A stretch of 41,086 nt of DNA, from positions 1 to 41,086 of the forward strand of contig JBKEDF010000051.1 of assembly GCA_047975325.1 (NCBI GenBank). The letters are read 5' to 3'. The stretch comes from JBKEDF01 sp047975325 (lineage in GTDB: Bacteria > Pseudomonadota > Alphaproteobacteria > Rhodobacterales > Rhodobacteraceae). Shown here piece by piece: positions 32,806 through 39,597 of the stretch (positions within the stretch are counted from its first letter, which is position 1; the number at the start of each line of letters is the position of its first letter). The notes under the pieces were generated by a model that did no database searches, was not told the DNA's origin, and saw only the letters and a program-made list of their open reading frames with translations. The translations under genes and the position numbers were made by a program.

Positions 32806-33467
32806 GTCCTGAAGATCCTCGTTTCCATGGATTCGTGATGCATGGCGGCCAGTTCGGCCCCAATGGCGCAGCCGCCGAGGGCATCCTCCCCCGCATTGGC
32901 CGCGCGATTGGCAAGATCCCTGATGGCGGGGGCAAGCCGGGCCAGGATCACCTGGCCTTCGCCCTGTCCCAGTTGCATGAACCGGATAGCGGCCTGAATC
33001 AGGTTCAATGCCTGGCCTTGCAGGAAAAGCGCGATCACCTCGGCGCGGGGCAGGCCAAGATGCCCGCAGGCGCGCCCGATGGCCACGGGCAGTGCTGCGG
33101 GGGTGTCGGGTGTATTGGTCACCCCCGCCGCAACCCGGGCAAAGCCCGCCCCCTGTTCCATTGTTTCGATCAGCCTTTCGGTGGAAAGGCAGAGCGCGCG
33201 GCCCAATTCATCCAGGGCGCGATGATCGGCGCCGGGACGTAATGCAAGCGACAGAAGGACCGCATCCGACCATCCCGCACCATGGGTCAGCACATCCTCC
33301 AGCCAGTCCAGAAGGGTTGCGCCATTGGTCACGATTCCTTCCGCCATTACCCATTCCAGACCTTGCGAATAAGCGAAGGCGCCGGTGGGAAAGGCCGGGG
33401 ACAACAGTTGTACCGCCAGAAGTCGGGCGGTTTCAGTGGGTATGGCCGAAGGTGCGTCCATGGCCAT
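32802..33467 (-). CDS. ureF: Urease accessory protein UreF
   Basis: The 221-residue helical protein acts with UreD/H and UreG as the urease activation complex. The N-terminal LLSPAFPTGAFAYSQGLEW is the family signature. Start at 33467 is chosen because GGGAGG lies five to six bases upstream; the frame is open further up. This places the first 35 bases inside the end of ureE. It is followed directly by ureG. Confidence 0.93.
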   Translation of the reverse strand: MAMDAPSAIPTETARLLAVQLLSPAFPTGAFAYSQGLEWVMAEGIVTNGATLLDWLEDVLTHGAGWSDAVLLSLALRPGADHRALDELGRALCLSTERLIETMEQGAGFARVAAGVTNTPDTPAALPVAIGRACGHLGLPRAEVIALFLQGQALNLIQAAIRFMQLGQGEGQVILARLAPAIRDLANRAANAGEDALGGCAIGAELAAMHHESMETRIFRT

Positions 33468-33897
33468 AAGCGCCTCCCTCAGGTCGGAAAGGGGCAAAAC
33501 TGCGGGTGGTATCGGCACCAAGCTGATCCAGCATTGCCTCCAGAACCGGATCGGCGCGGATTACCAGATGGTCCCGATGGATTTCACAAGGGCAATGGCG
33601 GTTACCGATATGCCAGGCCAGACGTGGCAGATCCCCCATGATTCGCAAAACGGGTTCGCGTGCCTCGGTGACTTCCACGGCGCGGCCGTCCTCCAGCGCG
33701 AAGGCCGCATTGGGGGCCAGGCTTATCGTTTGCGGCAGATCGACAAGAAACCCCGCACCGTCGGTGGTCCTCAGCCGCTTGCGTCGCAGGCAGCGGGCCT
33801 CATAATCCAGCATGACCCGCCCCGCGACAGGACGGCCATGACCGGGTTCCAGAATGGCGCTGGCGCGCCCGAGATCCTTTGTTTCAACTATTGTCAT
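33433..33897 (-). CDS. ureE: Urease accessory protein UreE (nickel chaperone)
   Basis: The 154-residue metallochaperone delivers nickel to the urease complex. LAWHIGNRHCPCEI is the conserved nickel-site region, with His in the dimer interface. The C-terminus (GGAYGHGRTFGHTH) holds a modest histidine cluster and not a long His tail. GAGGAAAG lies directly before the ATG, eight bases after the ureC stop. Its end overlaps ureF by 35 bases. Confidence 0.93.
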   Translation of the reverse strand: MTIVETKDLGRASAILEPGHGRPVAGRVMLDYEARCLRRKRLRTTDGAGFLVDLPQTISLAPNAAFALEDGRAVEVTEAREPVLRIMGDLPRLAWHIGNRHCPCEIHRDHLVIRADPVLEAMLDQLGADTTRSFAPFRPEGGAYGHGRTFGHTH

Positions 33898-33905
33898 CTT
33901 TCCTC

Positions 33906-35609
33906 TCAGAACAGGAAATAGCGTTGTGCCAGGGGTAGCTCCCGGGCGGGTTCGCAGGTCAGGATTTCTCCGTTGGCGCGTACCTCATAGGTTTCAGGGT
34001 CAACCTCAATTTCAGGCCGGGCATCGTTGAGTCGCATATCCGCCTTGCCGATATTGCGCGTTCCTTCGACGGCCAGGGCGGATTTTTCCAGGCCCGCGCA
34101 GGCCCCGGTTTCCAGCCCGGCAGAGGAAGTGAAATGCACCGCACCCGCCCCGACCGCGCGACCAAGGGCCCCGAACATGGGGCGTGAATAAACCGGTTGC
34201 GGTGTGGGAATTGACGCATTCGGATCCCCCATCTGGGCCATGACGATCTGCCCGCCGATCAGCGACATTTCCGGCTTTGCGCCGAAAAATGCGGGGTGCC
34301 AGAGTACCAGATCGGCGCGTTTTCCGACCTTGATGCTGCCGGTGTGATTGGCGATACCATGGGCGATGGCGGGGTTGATCGTGTATTTTGCCACATAGCG
34401 GCGGGCGCGCAGATTGTCGTTATCGCCTTGTTCACCTTCCAACCTGCCGCGTTGAACCTTCATCTTATGCGCTGTCTGCCAGCTGCGCGTGATAACCTCG
34501 CCCACCCGCCCCATGGCCTGACTGTCCGAGGAGATGATCGAGAAAGCCCCCATGTCATGCAGGATATCCTCCGCCGCAATGGTTTCCCGCCGGATCCGGC
34601 TTTCGGCGAAGGCCACATCTTCCGGGATCGACCGGTCAAGGTGATGGCAAACCATCAACATGTCGAGATGTTCCTCGATCGTATTGGACGTATAGGGGCG
34701 CGTCGGATTGGTGGAAGAAGGAATGATATTGTCCGAACCGACCACCCGGATGATGTCGGGCGCGTGGCCGCCGCCGGCGCCTTCGGTATGATAGGCATGG
34801 ATGGTGCGCCCGCCAATTGCGGCAAGGGTGTTTTCCACAAAACCACTTTCATTGAGCGTGTCCGTATGGATCATCACCTGGATATCCATTTCATCCGCGA
34901 CCTTCAGGCAGCAGTTGATCGCACCGGGGGTTGTACCCCAATCCTCATGCAGTTTCAGCGCACATGCCCCGGCGCGGATCTGTTCTTCCAGCGCCTCGGG
35001 GCGGGAGGCATTGCCCTTGCCCGCAAGGCCGAAATTCATCGGCAGGCCATCGAGGGATTCGAGCATGCGGCGGATATGCCAGGGGCCCGGGGTGCAGGTG
35101 GTGGCCAAGGTGCCATGGGCCGGGCCGGTCCCGCCGCCGATCATCGTTGTGATCCCGGAATGCAGCGCATCCTCCACCTGTTGCGGGCAGATGAAATGAA
35201 TATGGCAATCGATGCCGCCGGCAGTCAGGATCCGACCCTCACCCGCGATGATTTCCGTTCCCGGGCCGATGATGATATCGATGCCGGGCTGGGTGTCGGG
35301 GTTTCCCGCCTTGCCAATTGCCGCGATGCGGCCGTCCTTCAACCCGATATCGGCCTTGAGGATCCCCGTCCAGTCAAGGATCAGCGCATTGGTGATGACC
35401 GTATCCATCGCGCCGCCCGCACGCGTGACTTGCGATTGTCCCATGCCATCGCGGATTACCTTCCCGCCGCCGAATTTGACCTCTTCCCCGTAGGTTGTCA
35501 GATCTTTTTCCACCTCGATCACAAGATCCGTATCGCCCAGGCGTATGCGATCCCCCGTGGTCGGGCCAAACATGTCGGCATAGGCTGCGCGGGAAATCTC
35601 AACCGGCAT
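33906..35609 (-). CDS. ureC: Urease alpha subunit (catalytic)
   Basis: The 567-residue subunit hydrolyses urea to ammonia and carbamate in the cytoplasm. All nickel-site elements are visible: the HxH in GGIDCHIHFICPQQ, the carbamylated lysine in ALKLHEDWGTTP, His in VMIHTDTLNE and HAYHTEGAGGGHAPD, the flap MVCHHLD, and the aspartate in ISSDSQAMGRVGE. Length is normal. Its ATG overlaps the end of ureB by 11 bases. Confidence 0.98.
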   Translation of the reverse strand: MPVEISRAAYADMFGPTTGDRIRLGDTDLVIEVEKDLTTYGEEVKFGGGKVIRDGMGQSQVTRAGGAMDTVITNALILDWTGILKADIGLKDGRIAAIGKAGNPDTQPGIDIIIGPGTEIIAGEGRILTAGGIDCHIHFICPQQVEDALHSGITTMIGGGTGPAHGTLATTCTPGPWHIRRMLESLDGLPMNFGLAGKGNASRPEALEEQIRAGACALKLHEDWGTTPGAINCCLKVADEMDIQVMIHTDTLNESGFVENTLAAIGGRTIHAYHTEGAGGGHAPDIIRVVGSDNIIPSSTNPTRPYTSNTIEEHLDMLMVCHHLDRSIPEDVAFAESRIRRETIAAEDILHDMGAFSIISSDSQAMGRVGEVITRSWQTAHKMKVQRGRLEGEQGDNDNLRARRYVAKYTINPAIAHGIANHTGSIKVGKRADLVLWHPAFFGAKPEMSLIGGQIVMAQMGDPNASIPTPQPVYSRPMFGALGRAVGAGAVHFTSSAGLETGACAGLEKSALAVEGTRNIGKADMRLNDARPEIEVDPETYEVRANGEILTCEPARELPLAQRYFLF

Positions 35610-35958
35610 CGAGGGCTCCCATCACCTGTTCATTGAAACCCCAGACGGCGCGCTTGCCGCCCAGCGGGATCAGCCGCACTTCGCGGCGCTGTCCCGGCTC
35701 AAACCGGATTGCGGTTCCGGCGGCGATATCAAGCCGCATTCCACGTGCGGCCTGCCGGTCAAAATCGAGGTCGCCATTGGTTTCGGCGAAATGATAATGG
35801 CTGCCGACCTGTGCGGGACGATCGCCGGTATTGGCGATCATCAGCGTGATCGCCTTGCGCCCTGCATTCAACATGATCGTTCCCTTGGCGGGGATGATCT
35901 CTCCGGGGATCATGCCGGGCGGAGATGGTACCGGATTGGCGGTGGAAGGACGTTTCAT
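35599..35958 (-). CDS. ureB: Urease beta subunit
   Basis: The 119-residue structural subunit has the conserved MIPGEIIPAKGTIMLNAGR and the PAQVGSHYHFAETN block. The conserved region begins at an internal Met (ATG at 35913), but the strong ribosome binding site AGGAGG lies upstream of ATG 35958, so a 15-residue N-terminal extension is favoured. It starts nine bases after the ureA stop and overlaps ureC by 11 bases. Confidence 0.95.
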   Translation of the reverse strand: MKRPSTANPVPSPPGMIPGEIIPAKGTIMLNAGRKAITLMIANTGDRPAQVGSHYHFAETNGDLDFDRQAARGMRLDIAAGTAIRFEPGQRREVRLIPLGGKRAVWGFNEQVMGALDAG

Positions 35959-35967
35959 TATTGCCTC

Positions 35968-36270
35968 CTATCGAATGGGATGATGGACGGTCACCAGCTT
36001 GGTGCCATCCGGAAATGTCGCTTCGACCTGAACGGTTTCGATCATATCGGGAATACCGGGCATGCAGTCCTCCGGCCGCACGACTTCTGCACCCGCAGCC
36101 ATCAAATCGGCTACGCTGCGCCCGTCGCGCGCACCTTCGACCACGAAATCGGTAATCAGGGCCACCGCCTCGGGATGGTTCAGCTGAACGCCGCGTTGCA
36201 GCCGTCCGCGGGCAACCATGGCCGCGACCGAAACCAGAAGCTTGTCCTTTTCACGGGGGGTGAGGTTCAT
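35968..36270 (-). CDS. ureA: Urease gamma subunit
   Basis: The 100-residue subunit is the usual size, beginning MNLTPREKDKLLVSVAAMVA and containing LNHPEAVALITDFVVEGARD and VQVEATFPDGTKLVTVHHPI. It forms the urease core with UreB and UreC. It follows ureD by 12 bases in the operon, with GGAG-type sequence before the ATG. Confidence 0.97.
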   Translation of the reverse strand: MNLTPREKDKLLVSVAAMVARGRLQRGVQLNHPEAVALITDFVVEGARDGRSVADLMAAGAEVVRPEDCMPGIPDMIETVQVEATFPDGTKLVTVHHPIR

Positions 36271-36282
36271 CGGTTTTTTCTC

Positions 36283-37086
36283 CTAGATCTGCCAGACCCG
36301 GGGCAGGGCGCCCGGCCGCAATTTTTGCACCAGCCGGATCATCTGGCGCCGCAGGGGCCAGCCATCCGGCGCAAGGCAGCGCAGGATGATCGCGCCATCG
36401 CGACTTGAAACGGCTGCCTTCACATCCGGTTCGGTCAGTTCCGCGCGCAGGGAAGGCAGGGCAGCGGGCGCGTCAGGTGCCACGAAAAACAGCGTTGCAA
36501 TTGCCCGCATTCCACCCAGAAGGGCCGCATTCCCGGCCCGCTGTACCGCACCATCCCCCAGCCGCATAGGATCCAGAAGCACAAGCTTTCCGTCGCGCCG
36601 GATCCGCCGGCGATCCGAAAGCGTGACCCGACGCAATGTTTCGCCATGTGCGGCGCGGCCCAGAATGATCGTCTCAATCGCAAGGATCTGTGCCTTCGGG
36701 GCAAGGTCGATTTCGGTTTCCCGTTCCAGTTTCGCCCCGTCATAAAGGATTGTCTCCTGTGGCAGCCAGTCAAGACGCGCACCCCTGTCAAGGGAAAGCC
36801 GCACCCGTGCCCGTGCCGGGGGGCCTTCGGCGCGATAAGCCCGTTCGGCGGTCTGGGTCGTGGCGGTTGCCTGGCTGTCGGGGCCAAGATCCAGCCGGTA
36901 TTCCAGGCGATCACCAGCCGTCAAGCCGCCGGAGGTATTGAGAAAGACGATCTCCGGCGCAGATTGGTGGCAGCGCGGCAACATGACCTTGGCAGACCCG
37001 CTTTGGCGCAATGCCAGCAGCCTGCCGCGGGTCATCGCGATCTGCGCCGTGCCAAAGCTGCGCTGAATTTGTGGTCCGTCCAACAT
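36283..37086 (-). CDS. ureD: Urease accessory protein UreD
   Basis: The 267-residue protein binds apo-urease and with UreF and UreG guides nickel insertion. Recognisable segments are VFLNTSGGLTAGDRLEYRLD, ATATTQTAERAYRA, and DWLPQETILYDGAKLERETE. It heads the ure operon in the order D-A-B-C-E-F-G. The promoter should lie in the 332-base gap towards nasT, but no clear boxes were assigned. Confidence 0.95.
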   Translation of the reverse strand: MLDGPQIQRSFGTAQIAMTRGRLLALRQSGSAKVMLPRCHQSAPEIVFLNTSGGLTAGDRLEYRLDLGPDSQATATTQTAERAYRAEGPPARARVRLSLDRGARLDWLPQETILYDGAKLERETEIDLAPKAQILAIETIILGRAAHGETLRRVTLSDRRRIRRDGKLVLLDPMRLGDGAVQRAGNAALLGGMRAIATLFFVAPDAPAALPSLRAELTEPDVKAAVSSRDGAIILRCLAPDGWPLRRQMIRLVQKLRPGALPRVWQI

Positions 37087-37418
37087 GGATGGAGCCTAGG
37101 CGGGCCTGACGGGAACCGGGCAACCTTTCGGTGAATATTCGGGCACTGCAATGGAAAACTGCGTGATTGTTAACCCAAAACAATATGATTGCTCGTTAAT
37201 TATGCAATATATGTTCGGTGCCGTGGCGACCTTTCGATATCGCCCCGCATGGCAGGGTGCTTGTCATTTGACAGGCTTTTGGGCGCGGCGGTGCGAAAAC
37301 TGCCTGATTTGGCGGCAATCCACAAAACAATGCTGCGTTGCAGCGCACGACCATTGCAGTGGTGGGCCGTTTCTGCCGTTCTTGTTGAAAATGTCCGATA
37401 TCCAGTGGATGCCCGCCC
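37087..37418. promoter_or_regulatory. Divergent control region between ureD and nasT
   Basis: This 332-base gap carries the starts of two nitrogen units facing away from each other. An AT-rich part (about 37165-37215) lies near the middle. A TTGTCATTTGACA segment around 37261-37273 contains the inverted repeat TGTCA/TGACA. Tandem small hairpins lie at 37334-37363. No convincing sigma-54 or NtrC site was found by eye. Confidence 0.5.
37334..37363 (+). repeat. Two tandem hairpins with the same hexaloop upstream of nasT
   Basis: TGCG-TTGCAG-CGCA (37334-37347) and ACCA-TTGCAG-TGGT (37350-37363) are two 4-bp stems with identical six-base loops, two bases apart. The geometry is that of ANTAR-target leaders, but the loops start with T and have C at position four, where the known pattern is A and G. 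It lies 56 bases before nasT. Significance is uncertain. Confidence 0.35.
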
Positions 37419-38009
37419 GTGCAGGAACGCCTTTCGATCCTTGTTGTTACGCCCGATGCCAAAGGGGCAGGATCCATTGTGCAAGGGCTGCGGAATTTTG
37501 CCGCCCATGACATGAAAATCATGTCATGGGAAACCGGGCTGGACAGCTATGTCACGGAAAACCGTCCGGATATTGTACTGGTCGATCTGACTGGTTCCTC
37601 CCGCGATATCATGGAGGAGGTAACGCATGCCTGCGGCCCGATGGATCGTCCGGTTGTGATATTCATCGACCGTTCCGAAGCGGACAGGACGCGAGCGGCG
37701 ATTGAGGCAGGGGTCTCCGCCTATATCGTGAATGGCCTGCAGCCTGGGCGGATCAGGCCGATCCTTGAGATGGCCAGGGCACGGTTTGATATGATGCAGC
37801 AGATCCGCAATGAACTGGAGGGGGCACGAACCGCGCTTGAGGATCGCAAGGTAATCGATCGGGCCAAGACGGTGCTGATGCAGGCGCGGGGACTGGATGA
37901 ACAGGCCGCATATACGCTAATGCGAAAGACGGCGATGGACCAGGGCAAGCGCGTTGCCGAAATCGCGCGACAGCTGGTTGCAGCGGCAGATATCCTGATA
38001 TCGCGCTGA
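37419..38009 (+). CDS. nasT: NasT-type ANTAR antiterminator
   Basis: The 196-residue protein has an N-terminal receiver-like domain (about 1-120) and a C-terminal ANTAR RNA-binding domain (about 135-195: LEDRKVIDRAKTVLMQARGL, EQAAYTLMRKTAMDQGKRVAEIA). It would bind a two-hairpin leader and allow read-through into nitrate assimilation genes. Asp56 (LVDL) is at the usual phospho-site, but the acidic pair near the N-terminus is replaced by Thr-Pro (LVVTPDAK), so this is probably a pseudo-receiver controlled by protein contact, for example with NasS. No nasS gene is in the window. A perfect 11-bp inverted repeat lies in its coding region. Confidence 0.9.
   Translation: MQERLSILVVTPDAKGAGSIVQGLRNFAAHDMKIMSWETGLDSYVTENRPDIVLVDLTGSSRDIMEEVTHACGPMDRPVVIFIDRSEADRTRAAIEAGVSAYIVNGLQPGRIRPILEMARARFDMMQQIRNELEGARTALEDRKVIDRAKTVLMQARGLDEQAAYTLMRKTAMDQGKRVAEIARQLVAAADILISR
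37504..37530. repeat. Perfect 11-bp inverted repeat inside nasT
   Basis: CCCATGACATG (37504-37514) and CATGTCATGGG (37520-37530) are exact inverted repeats with a five-base loop, covering codons 29-37 of nasT. A stem this long is unusual inside a coding region and could affect translation or bind a regulator. Confidence 0.7.
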
Positions 38010-38356
38010 CCGGCCATGGGGCAGGCGGATTCCCTTTCGAACGGGGTGGCGTTTGATTTCCATATGCAGATTGAGTGCGGAACAGGCATGACCGGCCATT
38101 TTTGCCTGTTATTTAGGCGAAGCACTGCGAAAATGCTGCGCTGCCGCATCAGATCTTGAGCCCGGCGTGCCGCTGCGACATCTTTCATCCATGGCCAGAC
38201 GCAACGGGGTGTCAGACATGGCCCGCGCGCAACGAAGCGACGCGCCCGCGACGAAGCGGAATACCTCCGGTAAGTGCCTTGCAAATGGCCGGTCCCGGCA
38301 TGCGTGAACGCGCTTTCCGATAGTTTTCGTCACCATCAAACGTATTCGGAGCCGTC
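38010..38356 (+). promoter_or_regulatory. Leader region of the nitrate transporter gene
   Basis: This 347-base gap contains no credible gene. Its main feature is the tandem hairpin at 38224-38259. After it come small GC-rich inverted repeats such as GCCGG/CCGGC around 38298-38309 and GCGT/ACGC with a following CTTTCC near 38311-38326, which may include the terminator that NasT would overcome. The promoter probably lies before 38200. Confidence 0.6.
38224..38259 (+). ncRNA. ANTAR-target two-hairpin leader motif
   Basis: Hairpin one: CGCGCGC (38224-38230), loop AACGAA, then GCGACGCG (38237-38244), which pairs if one A is bulged. The loop has A at position 1 and G at position 4, as expected for ANTAR targets. 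Hairpin two: CCGC (38246-38249), loop GACGAA, GCGG (38256-38259); it keeps G at position 4 but starts with G. The two are one base apart and lie 97 bases before the nitrate transporter ATG, downstream of nasT. Confidence 0.65.
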
Positions 38357-39583
38357 ATGTCTGCACAAATTCCCCCCCCTGCTTCATCTACCCAGGCCAA
38401 TAACGCGCTGGGTTTTTCGACCTTCGCCTTCACCATCTGTTTTGCAGTCTGGACGATCTTTTCCATCATCGGCATCCAGATCCGTGAAGAGCTTGTGCTC
38501 AGCGAAACCCAGTTTGGCCTGATGATCGGGATGCCGATCCTGACCGGTTCACTGGTGCGGATCGTCCTGGGGCTGATGACCGACCGGCTTGGCGGGCGGA
38601 TGATCTATACGTTGACCATGCTGGGCGCTGCCCTTGCAACCTTCCTGCTGGGCTGGGCCGAAACCTATGCGCAGGTGCTGATAGCGGCGCTGGGGGTCGG
38701 TGTTGCCGGGGGGGCCTTCGCCGTGGGGGTTGCCTATGTATCACGGTTTTTCGTGCCTGCCCGTCAGGGTGCCGCGCTGGGGATCTTCGGGGTGGGCAAT
38801 GTCGGCGCGGCCCTGACCAAGTTTGCAGCCCCTTTCGTCATGCTGGCGGTTGGCTGGGAAGCAACCGCGCAGATCTGGGCCGGGGTTCTGGCCCTGATGG
38901 CGATCCTTTTCTGGGCTTTCAGCAGCGACGATCCGGTGACCCTTGCCCGACGTGGCGCAAAAACACCCCTGCCCAGACTGACCGATGAATTCGCGCCGCT
39001 GAAGAACCTGCAGGTCTGGCGGTTTTCGATCTACTACTTCTTTGCCTTCGGGGCCTTCGTTGCGCTGGCGCTCTGGTTGCCCACCTATCTGATCGGCGTC
39101 TACGGGTTCGATGTGAAAACCGCAGGCATGATCGGCGCGGCCTATTCCATCCCTGCCTCGATCTTCCGTGCCTATGGCGGGATGCTGTCGGACAGGATTG
39201 GTGCACGCAAGGTGATGTATCGGATGCTCGCCGTATCGGCCGCCTGTTGTGCGATCCTGTCGGTTCCGACCGGTGTGCCTCCGGTCATCTTTCTGGCGGT
39301 GATCTTCACGCTGGGATTTTTCATGAGCCTCGGCAAGGCTGCGGTCTACAAGCATATTCCCAGCTACTACCCGCAGAATGTGGGTACGGTGGGCGGCCTT
39401 GTGGGCATGATCGGCGGGCTTGGCGGCTTCTTCCTGCCGCTCCTCTTTGGCTGGCTGCGGGACGTGACGGGCCTGTGGTCAAGCTGTTTCATCGTTCTTT
39501 TCGTACTGGTCGTGGGTTGTCTGGGCTGGATGCATTTATCGATCCGCAAGATTGAACGTTCGGCTCAAATGCAAGCGGCCTGA
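38357..39583 (+). CDS. nasA: MFS nitrate/nitrite transporter (NasA/NarK type)
   Basis: The 408-residue membrane protein has about 12 hydrophobic segments and the nitrate-porter motifs AALGIFGVGNVGAALTKFAA and GTVGGLVGMIGGLGGFFLP, plus LMTDRLGGRMIYT between helices 2 and 3 and RAYGGMLSDRIGARKVMY between helices in the second half. It would import nitrate for assimilation. It follows the NasT leader hairpins and precedes the nitrite reductase by 14 bases, so the two are cotranscribed. Confidence 0.93.
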   Translation: MSAQIPPPASSTQANNALGFSTFAFTICFAVWTIFSIIGIQIREELVLSETQFGLMIGMPILTGSLVRIVLGLMTDRLGGRMIYTLTMLGAALATFLLGWAETYAQVLIAALGVGVAGGAFAVGVAYVSRFFVPARQGAALGIFGVGNVGAALTKFAAPFVMLAVGWEATAQIWAGVLALMAILFWAFSSDDPVTLARRGAKTPLPRLTDEFAPLKNLQVWRFSIYYFFAFGAFVALALWLPTYLIGVYGFDVKTAGMIGAAYSIPASIFRAYGGMLSDRIGARKVMYRMLAVSAACCAILSVPTGVPPVIFLAVIFTLGFFMSLGKAAVYKHIPSYYPQNVGTVGGLVGMIGGLGGFFLPLLFGWLRDVTGLWSSCFIVLFVLVVGCLGWMHLSIRKIERSAQMQAA

Positions 39584-39597
39584 AAGGAGTGCCGAAT

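Noticed and set aside
34296..35636. 446-codon open frame on the plus strand over urease
   Set aside because: It is fully antisense to ureC, which has all catalytic residues; no motif or ribosome binding site supports it.
37087..37418. Sigma-54/NtrC promoter before the nitrogen genes
   Set aside because: No sequence close to the TGGCAC-N5-TTGC pattern was found by eye on either strand.
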